Part shown: piece by piece, positions 36,214-46,221 of the stretch
How the letters are laid out: every line of letters begins with the position of its first letter
Numbering within the stretch: position 1 is the first letter of the stretch
NCBI GenBank assembly: GCA_020698575.1
Contig: CM036252.1
Location: forward strand, 6,412,178-6,476,177
DNA length: 64,000 nt
Reading direction: 5' to 3'
Source of the DNA: Bostrychus sinensis
Lineage: Eukaryota; Chordata; Actinopteri; Gobiiformes; Eleotridae
Translations under genes and position numbers: made by a program
The notes under the pieces: model-generated
Told to the model about the DNA's origin: nothing
The model's input: the letters and a program-made list of their open reading frames with translations, nothing else
The model's database searches: none

Positions 36214-38046
36214 TCATTAAAGATAATACTTAGAAAGCCAAATATTTTCTGAGGTGGTACTTGGTTTTAAAAAAAGTCAGAGGATTCTCATTCTGAGAAC
36301 AAACTCACGTTTTCTTTACAAAGTCCCAGACCAAAACATCAGGTCTAATGTTTAACATGTGATCCAGTGAGGACCTGGGCTGCTCTGACATTCATTTAAT
36401 CTATAATAATAACCTTTAATCTATAATAATAACCTTTAATCTTTAATAATAACCTTTAATCTATAATAATAACCTTTAATCTTTAATAATAACCTTTAAT
36501 CTATAATAATAACCTTTAATCTTTAATAATAACCTTTAATCTATAATAATAACCTTTAATCTATAATAATAATAATAACCTTTAATCTATAGTAATAACC
36601 TTTAGTCAAGAAGAGGAAAGGTTATTATTCATAGATTCTCCCTGCGTGTCTGGGCAGTGCTGATGTAGTTACCTGCTGATGACAGTAGATGGCAGCACCA
36701 AAACACAACATCAGTGACTACTGTGTCATCTGAAAACTTAAGAACATATTGGTTATTTGAAGTTGAACGGCAGTCGTCAGTGTATGAGGTGAAACTCACA
36801 CAGCCCTGGACAGCGTTTTGTTTACTTGAGCCAGCTGGACTCTGTTGGTGAGGAAAGATGATACCAGTTTGACAAAGATGTTCATTGATAAATTACTTTT
36901 AGAATTTCATTGTCACGACTGAAAAAAAAAATAAAAAATAAAATACTGTCTAGATAAAAAAAAAAAAAAAAAAACAACCAAAAACCAAAAACCAAAAAAA
37001 AAAAAAAAAAAAAAAAAACTAACAAAAAAAAAAAACAAAACAACTATCCTCCTCTTAAAGCCCTTTTTGGTCCCATTGACTCACATTAAAATTAGTTATT
37101 TTCACTCTGCTGCCGTTCCAACACAGAAATGTTAAATTATGTTAATTCCTCTGTAACTCTGTCAGTCAGAGGATAAACAAAACACAAACAAAAATAAATC
37201 ACCACCAGATCCACCATTTTCTCATTGCATTGTGGGAAATAATTCCTTATAATTCCATTGGATAACAGTGAGTGTAGCCCCGCCCCTTAAGGCTTTAAGA
37301 GGAACAACCTGAGTTTCAGAGCAAAGTAAAAAATGTATTAAATTTAAAGTTTTAGGACGAATCAGAGACCTATCAGGACTGGGAATCCCTGCACAAACAA
37401 AAAACACTTTGCATCTTTAAATAGTAAATAATTCATGTTTTATTTACAAATGTGTGCGAACAATCTGCATTTAAAGTTAAAACATGAAAATTAAATCACA
37501 TTTGCTCTCTGAGGACAGGGGTTAATGATCAAAAAAAAAAAAAAAAAGGTTTTCGTCATGTTTTATATTTTTAAATGTGAAGCAGTGACCTAAAAGGGCT
37601 TTAAGAGGAAGAAGGTGAGTTTTTTTTTTAAAGTAGGGCCTGAGGATTAAAAGCTGACACACAAACATTCACTCACTCATTCATTCACTCTGGGACACAT
37701 TCTCCCGTTCATGCAAGTGTTGTTTATTAAGAAAATACAAAGGCATTTTTACACAGAATATGTACTGAAAAGCATATAATATTGTATAAAACATTACATA
37801 AACTAGAAACTGGGTACAGATGTGAAGACCAACAGACAACAGCCCTTAAACAAATAATGGAGATAACGGAGAAATTTACTTTTATTATTAGACATAAAAT
37901 AGATTCATTTAATAAGTTATACCCAGAAGATTTCTATAATGCAATAAATAACAAAGATGATATTATAAATAAATTGTTTCCCTATCTTGCCAATCCCTGC
38001 CATTCCTAGCTAAATAAAAAAAATAATTATGAACATATGAGGTGCG

Positions 38047-38077
<31 letters not shown>

Positions 38078-38320
38078 TTTTTTAATTTTTATTTATTTAT
38101 TTATTTTTGTTTATTTTGTTTCTTTTGTATTATTATTGTAGTTATTATTGCTGTCATTATTTTCATTGTAATATTTTCAACAACAACAAAAAAAAGCAAT
38201 TTTGAAAGATAAATTAATAACTAATCTGCAAAGTAAAGCAATAAAGTAATAAAAATAAATAAAAAAAACATAATGGAGAAACTCTTCTTGTTCATGTGGA
38301 TGGAGTCACTGGTGAGTCCT
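36214..38320. other. 3' flank of gene II; low-complexity, no gene
   Basis: It contains about ten 20-bp units of CTATAATAATAACCTTTAAT type (36395-36600), A-rich runs (36925-37045 and 37532-37548) and a TTTA repeat (38047-38110). Short open frames at 37222-37407 and 37782-38009 have no domain and are broken in the other copy. Tandem AATAAA-like sequence on the minus strand could serve polyadenylation but is not specific. Confidence 0.5.
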
Positions 38321-38324
38321 CTGC

Positions 38325-38570
38325 TGACCCCTGGTGGCCTGACAAAAAAACATGACACAAACTCAAAAACTGTGCATAAAAACCAGAAACAGAGAGAAAC
38401 TGCACTGAGGACAGCCACGCCCCGGCCTGGGAATCGAACCCAAGACCTTCTGCCGTACCTTACAGTAGTAGAGGTAGAGTGGGAGGATGTATGCGAGCTT
38501 CAGCAGCAGGACGACCGCGGCTCGCATGATGAGCTCCTGCACTGGCACTGGAACACACACAGCATGGGTA
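38325..38570 (-). mobile_element. Possible tRNA-derived SINE (B-box bearing), second copy
   Basis: GGTTCGATTCC on the minus strand near 38430-38440 is a B-box match. The flanking sequence parallels 9820-10070. The A box is not convincing, so the class is uncertain. Confidence 0.4.
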
Positions 38571-38593
38571 AGACCAGGGCTGTAATACATTCT

Positions 38594-39197
38594 CATTCTT
38601 ACCCCTTCCCTTACCCCTCGCACCTTCGCCTTCCCCTTAGACCTTAAAACAGAGGGCTGACAATACACTCCTAAGAATGGGACACCCCTACACTGCTACA
38701 TTAGGCTATACATCATTGAACAAACACAACTGTAACACCAGAGAAAGCGACAAACTGCTGAAAACTAGAACTGTCATGGGATTAATCTTCACCATACACC
38801 GCGTGGGGCAGGAGGAGCTCACTGTGCTCAGGTAAACCTCACCTGTCTCTGTAAACACAGCCGCATCTGCGTCACGTGACCCGTGCGCTGCTGCTTCTCT
38901 CCATTTTAAACGAGCACAAGGTGAACGAAACACAAAATAACTCTGTCGGAACAATGGTCATAAATGCAGAATATACGACTTTGTTGCTGCCATGTTACCC
39001 ATAAACACGACGTATCAAGGTAAACTCCTCCTACCCCTTGGTTTTAAGTGTGCGTCTGGAAACGCTCCGTTTGGAGGGGAGTACAGCCCTCAGCTCTCGC
39101 CCTCACTGCAAAAGAGAATTGGGACAGCCCTTCGTCTCTCGTGAATGCGCAAAATGAAGGGCTAGGGCTAAGGCAAAGGGCTAAGGGGCAGAAATGG
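38594..39197. mobile_element. Non-autonomous DNA transposon-like element, second copy
   Basis: The ends CATTCTTACCCCTTCCCTTA and, on the minus strand, CATTTCTGCCCCTTAGCCCT form degenerate inverted repeats about 600 bp apart. The interior has no transposase and contains the candidate terminal exon. Confidence 0.45.
38706..38848 (-). CDS. Candidate terminal exon of gene II (hydrophobic tail)
   Basis: On the minus strand the acceptor GTGTTTACAG precedes a 143-nt phase-1 reading frame. It starts ETGEVYLSTVSSSCP, runs into MTVLVFSSLSLSLVLQLCLF and stops at TAG (38706). The phase matches the Ig exon donor, and a short hydrophobic C-terminus would suit a membrane or GPI-type anchor. Adding it makes the whole model exactly divisible by three. 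Against it: it lies inside a transposon-like element, the tail is not a typical long transmembrane plus cytoplasmic region, and no expression evidence can be seen. A different last exon remains possible. Confidence 0.3.
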
Positions 39198-39939
39198 GAT
39201 CCAGCTTGAATGTAAAGTGGGGACGGTCCATAGACAGAGCTCAAGCCTAGAGGTGGAAGCAATGGCTGTCATTCAAACTGCTTCAGCACGTAACAGACCA
39301 GCGCTCTGCCCAGTCACAGCAACGGATAAGGTAAGCTTTGTTAGCTACCAGCTGGTTATTAGACTTTTGCCATAGCCGGTCGGCAAAACCGCAAATCCAT
39401 CCTTCTTTAAGACGAATGATTTCTTTCTAACTCTTCCCAAACTGATGTCAAGGCCGATTCAGACGAGCGCTGTTCGTTAGCCGCAGCCATCGTAGTTGTT
39501 CTGCTCTGCACCGTCGCCCAGCCCTGTCGTCATCGTGCTAAGCCCCGCCCACTCCACTCGCTACACACCCGCTACACAGAGAGAGCGCTGTGATTGGTCA
39601 AACAAAGCCCTGGAAAAAAAAATAAATAAATAATAATAAAAAATATTTTCTGTTGCTAGGGTGCATCTAGAACAAACAGCCTATAGTATTTTATAAAACT
39701 GTCGCCAATAACACAATATATTACTACATTACAGCAAAAAGTAATACACTTCTATATCTCCGTAAGCCACATAGTGCAGGCCTTTACTGGGCTTTAACTG
39801 CCTCCTGTATTACGCACTATCAATGATTTTGTTCTTTTTAAGTCTAAACTCATTTATTCCACTTGGCTTTTAACTTTATTTATGTCTGTATGTTATGTAT
39901 TTGATCTTATTTATTTTTATTCATATTTTAGTTATGGTT

Positions 39940-40036
39940 TTATTGATTTTGCTTGGGTTCTTTTAACTTCTGTAAAGCACTTTGATTATTGCTAAAATGT
40001 TGTAAAGCACTATACAAATAAAGTTTGATTTGATTT
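39940..40036 (+). mobile_element. L2/CR1-like LINE 3' end, second copy
   Basis: TTGTAAAGCACTATACAAAT and AAAGTTTGATTTGATTTT form a short retroposon tail without coding sequence, parallel to 11420-11516. Confidence 0.5.
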
Positions 40037-40492
40037 TCATTAACATGTTCACTCACTGCCCACTGTAGCTAGTGGGTTTCTAAAGTTATCACTAATGTGC
40101 TGTCACAGTTGCATGTGTTTTACAGTATAGGCCTAAATAAAACTGTATGAAAGTAGTCATTGTTTTGTTTTTTACCTTAAATTAGTATTTTAGGCTCTAG
40201 GTTGTAGCATTAGCAGCTTGATATGTGCCATGCAGTTTAATATGAGCTCTTTATAGTTTATTTAAACTGGGCTCTCTAGACAGAAGTGTAATGCGCTGAC
40301 TCCTAATAAGTTACAGCTTTGAAATTATTGTGATTTTTTTTTAAATAAACAGAATTTGTTTGCTTTCCTCAGTCTTTCTGAAACAGTGTTGGACTCCTTT
40401 GCATTAGTGTTTCAGGTTTTATAACTTAAAATAATGTATCTGTGGAAAACCTCTTCTGTTGGGAGCTGAGAACACTTGGATTAGGTGTCTGT

Positions 40493-40505
40493 CGCCCCCT
40501 GCTGG
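40493..40505 (-). promoter_or_regulatory. CTCF-like core motif, second copy
   Basis: CGCCCCCTGCTGG is identical to the site at 11963-11975. It lies about 580 bp on the 3' side of the Ig exon. Binding would fit a boundary between tandem genes; this is inference from the motif only. Confidence 0.35.
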
Positions 40506-41087
40506 CAACGGTGGGGACTGGACAGAGCATAAAATGACTAATTAGCATGGCTATTAGCGACATGAGGCTAACAGATAGATAAATGAGCTGACTGCTTCAT
40601 AGTGACGGCGGTTTAAGACCGAAATAATCAGAACGAGTCCGATGATGGTGTATGGGCTTTAGAAACGCGCAGGAGCACTTCCTGGTTTCTCGTGTCTACA
40701 TAGAGCTGTGAGGCCGAGTGTTTTCAGCTCTGGAGAAGGGCAGCGCCTCAGCATACAGGATTACTCAAACCACATTAGAACAGGTTTAAAAGGGAGGAAC
40801 AGGGAAGATAACAGAACAGGAGACCCTTGACTGAAAAAAAAAAAAAAAAGTTAATATATATGTAGAAATAAATGTAGAAAGGGACTATTTATACGCCTTT
40901 ATTTATTTTAAAAACTTACCTACATGAAAAAAAATATATATTCATTATTTCAGCATTTCTTATTCTGTTTAAAATAATTATTTGTCAATGAGAGCATTTA
41001 TTTATTGATTATTTATTGATTTATTTGCCAGTTTTGGTCCTTCATACAGTGGCACATCAATGTTTGGTTTGTGATGTAAAGTTTTAC

Positions 41088-41495
41088 CTCCGACTCTGAG
41101 ATGGAGGGTGTGGCTCTGGGAGGAAAAGTTATGGGAGAAAACGTGCAGGTGGTAAACACAGGTGTAGCCTCCTTTGTGGACGGAGCCTGCGTCAGAGAAC
41201 AGGAAGTGGGCGGAGTGATCGACGGCGGGCAGCGTGCGGTTCTGAGCCGGGGCCACAGCGGGGGAGAGGAGCTGGAAGGAGCCTCCTGGGTACTGAGGTT
41301 CCACAGAGCACCTGACACTGAAGTCTGAGCCCAGCAGCACCCACAGCCCCTGCGCCTGGGCCTCGGAGACCCCGTCAGCAGAGAGCCCCTGCGTCTGCGC
41401 CTCGGAGACCCCGTCAGCAGAGAGCCCCTGCGCCTGCGCCTCGGAGACCCCGTCAGCAGAGACAGACAGGGAGATGTTCGGCCGATTCAGTAAAT
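41088..41495 (-). CDS. Gene II, Ig-like domain exon
   Basis: This 408-nt exon is phase 1 at both ends, with acceptor CTCTCTCCACAG and donor GGAG|GTAAAA. It encodes an Ig-like fold: NISLSVSADGVSEAQAQG, then SDFSVRCSVEPQYPGGSF with the first Ig cysteine, and HKGGYTCVYHLHV with the second cysteine in a GxYxC motif. It ends HTLHLRVG. Sites NRT and NFS could be N-glycosylated. In fish receptors this kind of Ig domain is known to sit next to SRCR domains. Unusual here is a 39-bp coding triplication at 41345-41461, three copies of a 13-residue ADGVSEAQ-containing segment between the first strand and the core. The intron before it is filled by a transposon. Confidence 0.85.
41345..41461 (-). repeat. 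In-frame 39-bp coding repeat, three copies, in the Ig exon
   Basis: Three 39-bp units encode LSADGVSEAQ(A/T)QG and remain in frame. The same three copies occur in the indel-rich version (12835-12950), so the expansion predates the duplication. The units differ by single bases (GGG for GCG, GTC for GCC). Confidence 0.9.
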
Positions 41496-41542
41496 CTGTG
41501 GAGAGAGAGGCAGCGGCAGTGACCGCACACATCTGAAACCAG

Positions 41543-42225
41543 CAGTGGACAAAGTACTCAAGAGCTGTACTCAAGTAAAAGTACTGTAAAGTAAAATAAT
41601 TTACTCAAGTAGAAGTAAAAATACCCAACGAAATTTTTACTTCAGTAAAAGTAAAAAAGTATTGCACGTAAAATCAACTTAAGTAGAAAGTACATTTGAA
41701 TGTTTTGCAAATTCTTTCTTCTTTCTTTGTTTTCTTCTTCTTCTTTCTTTGTTTTCTTCTTCTTCTTTCTTTGTTTTCTTCTTCTTTCTTTGTTTTCTTC
41801 TTCCGTCTTCTTTCTTTGTTTTCTTCTTCTTTCTTTTTCTTCTTTCTTTGTTTTCTTCTTTCTTCTTCTTCTTCTTTCTTTGTTTTCTTCTTCTTTCTTT
41901 TTCTTCTTTCTTTGTTTTCTTCTTTCTTTGTTTTCTTCTTCTTTCTTTTTCTTCTTTCTTTGTTTTCTTCTTCTTTCTTTGTTTTCTTCTTCCATCTTCT
42001 TTCTTTGTTTTCTTCTTCTTTCTTCTTCTTCCTTCTTTTTCTTCTTCTTCTGAACCCAGAACCTTCTGATGACAAGGCACATGTGCTACCCACTAAACCA
42101 CAGAGGACAAAAACTAAGAGTAAAAATAAAATCATCCAAAACTTACTCAAGTAAAAGTATGTTCTACAAAATGTATCATAAAGTACTTTTTCTAGAGTAA
42201 AAGTATCTAGTTCCTGTCCACCACT
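41543..42225. mobile_element. hAT-like element filling the SRCR5-Ig intron
   Basis: It starts CAGTGGACAAAGTACTCAAG and ends GTCCACCACT, inverted ends typical of fish non-autonomous hAT-like repeats. It contains AAGTAAAAGTA arms, a 340-bp TTC/TTTG tract (41712-42050) and, on the minus strand, TGGTTTAGTGGGTAGCAC followed by GGTTCTGGGTTCAGAAG, which resemble A and B boxes of a tRNA-like head. It takes up about 680 of the 745 intron bases, leaving about 15 bases to the SRCR5 donor. Confidence 0.6.
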
Positions 42226-42240
42226 CGCAGATGTTTGTAC

Positions 42241-42537
42241 CTGAACACAGCACCTGAAGAGGAGACCTGCGATGGCGCTGTGTCTGCTCCACGCAGTCTC
42301 TCAGAGCAGACGTCTGCCTCACACAGGAGCTGGACACCTCCCACATCAACCACGAATTACCCCCGGTCATCTGTCGTGAAACAAAAGAGCCGCAGTCCAG
42401 GAGAGGACACACCGCCGCTGTAGCCGTTTGCTCCCAGGGTCCAGAGAAAAGCACAGGTCTCCACTCGCCTCTGTGTCTCAGCTCCAGTGTCCCAGCACAG
42501 CGACTGGCCCCGCCCACCAGCCGGACCTCGTCAGGCT
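42241..42537 (-). CDS. Gene II, SRCR5 exon
   Basis: A 297-nt phase-1 exon with acceptor CTCTGTCAG and donor TTCAG|GTACAA. It encodes an SRCR domain starting EPDEVRLVGGASRCAGTLEL, with EWRPV, AAVCPLLDCGSFVS and SSSCVRQTSALRDCVE, ending QVLCSG. Six cysteines are visible; the pair typical of eight-cysteine domains is absent. It is closest to SRCR3 (shared EPDEVRLVGGA.RC.GT and SSSC motifs), so the two probably arose from duplication of an SRCR2/3-type pair. It precedes the Ig exon. Confidence 0.88.
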
Positions 42538-42541
42538 CTGA

Positions 42542-43239
42542 CAGAGACAGGAGGAGACTGCTTTAACTCACATGCCCTGCCTCCCAAACCCTGCCCTGGG
42601 ACCCTAGACTTCCCAAAGGAACCCTAAAAACCCTAAAGAGGCTCAGGCTCGAAGATCTGTGCAGAGCTGGAGGGACCAATGGCTGTGAGCTTCAGTTTGT
42701 GTCACGGACGTTACATCAGGAAGTGCAACTACACTGGGGCCCAGGAGGTTTAGGGGCCCATAAGAGCTCTTGTAGGCTACATCTCTTGTCACGTCTGGGT
42801 TTAAAATATTTATAATAAGCATGAGCAACACATGACTCTGTTATAGAATAAAGATTTTACCATAACTTTCAATATAATTTATGAACTTATTACAAAATAT
42901 AAGACCAGAATATATACCTTATTTTTAAATGTCTTTAAAAGAATCAGGATTATTAAAAACAAAAATGTAAAAAAAAAAAGTTGTAAAATTGTCAACTATA
43001 CCCACTGTAGCACCTGTTTTTGCACTAAACTGCAGTAAAAACTGTTAAAAAATAGATGGATGATTAGAAGTCTAATGCATGAGCTCAATGTACTTCAAAT
43101 CTTTAGGGCCCATTGTTAAAACATGCACTGGGGCCCCTCAATACCAAGTTACACCACTGGTTTGTGTGGACACAGCCAGGAACACAGGAAGCCTACTTTA
43201 GAGCACTTGGAGACTTTAAATGATAATGAGGAGAACACA
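42542..43239. other. Intron part without recognised gene
   Basis: Sequence between the SRCR5 acceptor and the 30-bp repeat. It is AT-rich with short A runs and shared with 13909-14619. No exon signals were found. Confidence 0.5.
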
Positions 43240-43457
43240 GCCCACCTGAGCAGGTGAAAGCCCCGCCCCTTTTTACCTGAAGAGCTAAAAGCCCCACCCC
43301 TTTTACCCGAGCAGAAAAAGCCCCACCCCTTATTACCTGAGCAGCTGAAAGACCCGCCCCTTTTACCTAAGCAGCTGAAAGCCCCGCCCCTTGTTACCTG
43401 AGCAGCTGAAAGCCCCACCCCTTTTACCTAAGCAGCTGAAAGCCCCGCCCCTTTTAC
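43240..43457. repeat. 30-bp donor-containing minisatellite after SRCR4
   Basis: About seven units of ACCTGAGCAGCTGAAAGCCC plus CGCCCCTTTT. On the gene strand each unit holds CTCAG|GTAAAA (donor), GGGGCGGGGC (a GC box) and CAGCTG (an E-box). The first unit is continuous with the SRCR4 exon end. The exon frame stays open through about three units (GKRGGAFSCL type, 10 residues each). Confidence 0.93.
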
Positions 43458-43751
43458 CTGAGCAGGTGAGCTCCACAGTTGTTCCAGATGAGCAGGTGTC
43501 CCCTGAGCTGGTCCTGGGACAGTCCATCAGAGCAGACTCATGGCCTTCGCAGTGGAACGCCTGTCCCAGAGCCCGCCCCTCTCCATAGAGCGCCCCCTGG
43601 AGGAGAGAAGGGGCCCCGCAGCCCAGCTCCCTGCAGAGCACCTCTGCATCCTGCAGGTCAAAGTCCTCTTCACAGACTGAGGTCCAGGACTGGTCCCAGA
43701 GGAGCTGCAGTGATCCTGAGCAGAGGCCGGGCCCCCGGAGCCTCACAGAGT
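43458..43751 (-). CDS. Gene II, SRCR4 exon
   Basis: A 294-nt phase-1 exon with acceptor TGTCCTCAG and donor CTCAG|GTAAAA. It encodes an eight-cysteine SRCR domain (group B pattern): DSVRLRGPGLCSGSLQL, WTSVCEEDFDLQDAEVLCRE, LGCG, QAFHCEGHES, LMDCP, DTCSSG and VELTCSG. It is almost identical to SRCR2, with one visible amino-acid change (GEGRALG for GEGQALG). A 30-bp minisatellite begins directly at its donor. Confidence 0.9.
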
Positions 43752-45074
43752 CTGAGGACACAGCGCTCATGTTATTGTCCACATCTGCACGCGCCACACT
43801 GGGTTAGGTTGATGACCAAGAGTTTTTAAAAACCACAATATTATGGCATGGCGTTACCTGAACAGGTTAGAGCAGTGTTTCCCAACCAGGGGTACGGGAC
43901 ACTACAGGGGGTACTTGGACTAATTTAAAGGTGCTACGAGCAGTATATATTTTTTATATTTCATAAAAATTACCCTCGTGTGCCAAGATATGATGTAAAC
44001 ATGTTTAAATCAAATATTAGTTTTACTGATAACAATGGTACAGCTGCATTATTAACAATAAAAAATATTTTACATAATGGCCAAGTTGTTTTTGTTTACA
44101 TTTTAGTTTTGGTTCTAAAACTGCATCACTGATCGTCCAATCAGAAAAGAGACCACTGTTTTGATTCAGACTACAGTACCATTTTCCAACCAAGTGCATG
44201 CTGCTTACAGAACCTTTAATCATTTATTTCCAAGATGATAAGAAGATATTGACGGTAATTCTATACTGAACTATTGAAACAGACTGAAGAAACAGCAAAA
44301 TAATATTATTTGAATATTATTTTTTGTTACATATTTAATAACTTTATTTAATTTAAATTATTTTGTTTTTTATTTGAGATAATTTATTTTTAATTTATAT
44401 TAGAGCTATCAGACCAAGTGTTTTCAGCCCTGGAGAAGCATACAGGACTACTAAAAAAATAAAAAAATAAAAAAATAAAACTACTCCAGGTCTGTTTTTG
44501 AGGAGGAGCCATGGGTAACTTTGTTTTGCAGTTTTGAGAGTGATTAGGCAGATTATTCACAGACAATCTGGAAACTATTGGCAATATAAATACATATAAA
44601 ACAATAAGCACTACTAAAAACAGTAAAATTAAGTAAAAATAAAATAAAAGTGCTCCAACGCTAAATGAATTTACTGCCACAAAACTGACAATGCAATGAG
44701 ACAGAAAGAGAACTGCAACAGATAAAAACTGAATGGACTAATTTCAATAAATAAAAGAATAAATAGATCTCTAGAAAGAAATGGTTGTCAGTGTGACGCC
44801 AGCAGGAACCGATTTGTTTTACAGCTTGGAACCAAAAATCTGAGAGCAGAGGGAAGCGGCTGAAACTGAAAATAATCTGTAACTGTTCTGTGTACAGGAC
44901 GTCCAGGCTGTTCTGGGGCTGACCAATTAAATTTACTCCAGACCATTTGACGTTAATCCAATATTTAATTCAACTCCAGGCTATTGAAAGAAAATATATT
45001 AGAATTATGAATTATTTGACAACATAGTGAATGTGAAAGGCTCAGACTGAAGCCACAGCTGAGGAGCGCAGTAC
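43752..45074. other. Intron between SRCR4 and SRCR3; no gene seen
   Basis: It includes a hAT-like end (CAGTGTTTCCCAACCAGGGG near 43873), AT-rich stretches and A runs at 44455-44480. Open frames of 60-100 codons here lack domains and are not shared with the other copy in frame. Confidence 0.5.
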
Positions 45075-45371
45075 CTGAACAGGTGAGGTCATGGAGGGGG
45101 GGCTGTTTCCAGCTTTGGCCTGGGCTCACACACTCTCTCAGCGCAGGTGTGGACCGTAAACAGGAGGAGCTGATGGTCCAAGCGGGACCCTCGGGAGCCT
45201 TGTCCTGACCCAGAGAGACCACAGAGCCACAGTCCAGGCCGGCACACACCGCAGCAGCTGTCTCCAGGGTCCACTCGGACATCTGCACATCTCTCCACTC
45301 GTCCAGATGTCTGAGCTGCGATGTCCCGTCACAGCGACCGGCTCCGCCCACCAGCCTGACCTCATCAGGCT
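45075..45371 (-). CDS. Gene II, SRCR3 exon
   Basis: A 297-nt phase-1 exon with acceptor CCCGGTCAG and donor TTCAG|GTACTG. It encodes an SRCR domain starting EPDEVRLVGGAGRCDGTSQL, then WRDVQMSEWTLETAAAVCAG, LDCGSVVSLGQ, SSSCLRSTPALRECVS and HDLTCSG, with six cysteines. It resembles SRCR5 in sequence, length and GTAC-type donor. The neighbouring intron on its 5' side is almost wholly 30-bp minisatellite. Confidence 0.88.
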
Positions 45372-45479
45372 CTGACCGGGACAGAGGAGGGGGAACATGT
45401 TAAAAACCTGACCAGTCCTAGGGTTAGTTTAGGACTTTAGAGCCTTCACTGACCCTGAATTTACACTGAGAACTTGCTT

Positions 45480-46221
45480 TACCTGAGCAGGTGAAAGTCC
45501 CACCCCTTTTTAAACATGAGCAGCTGGAAGACCCGCCCCTTTTACCTGAGCAACTGAGAAACCCAGCCCTTTTTACCTGAGCAGGTGAAAGCCCCGCCCC
45601 TTTTACCTGAGCAGGTGAAAGCCCCGCCCCTTTTACCTGAGCAGCTGAAAGCCCCGCCCCTTTTACCTGAGCAGCTGAAAGCCCGCCCCTTTTACCTGAG
45701 CAGCTGAAAGCCCTGCCCCTTTTACCTGAGCAGCTGAAAGCCCGCCCCTTTTACCGAGCAGGTGAAAGTCTCGCCCCTTTTTAAACCTGAGTAGGTGAAA
45801 GTCCAACCCCTTTTTAAGCATGAGCAGCTGGAAGACCCGCCCCTTTTACCTGAGCAACTGAGAAACCCAGCCCTTTTTACCTGAGGAGGTGAAAGTCTCG
45901 CCCCTTTTTAAACCTGAGCAGGTGAAAGCCCCGCCCCCTTTACCTGAGCAGGTGAAAGCCCTGCCCCTTTTTTATCAGAGCAGGTGAAAGACCCGCCCCT
46001 TTTACCTAAGCAACGGAAAGCCCCGCCCCTTGTAACCTGAGCAGCTGAAAGACCTGCCCCTTTTACCTGAGCAACTGAAAGCCCGCCCCTTTTACCTGAG
46101 TAGCTGAAAGCCCTGCCCCTTTTTACCTGAGCAAGTGAAAGTCCCACCCCTTTTTAAGCATGAGCAGCTGGAAGACCCGCCCCTTTTTACCTGAGCAACT
46201 GAGAAACCCAGCCCCTTTTAC
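45480..46221. repeat. 30-bp donor-containing minisatellite after SRCR2
   Basis: About 25 units of the same family as 43240-43457, more diverse: some units read GTTTAAAAAGGGG-like on the gene strand and some carry CAACTGAG. It spans nearly the whole intron from the SRCR2 donor (46222) to about 110 bases before SRCR3. The exon frame runs on for only one unit (GKRGWVSQLLR) before a stop. Confidence 0.93.

Noticed and set aside
37782..38009. 75-residue plus-strand open frame, partly shared with 9300-9520
   Set aside because: Lysine/asparagine-rich AT-driven sequence, broken in the other copy and without any recognised family.
38273..38647. 124-residue plus-strand frame with an ESNPRP-like segment
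   Set aside because: It is a translated SINE or other repeat; such peptides come from the B-box region and are frequent false genes.
39044..39262. 72-residue minus-strand frame
   Set aside because: Lies over the end of a transposon-like element, lacks domain features and is not intact in the other copy.
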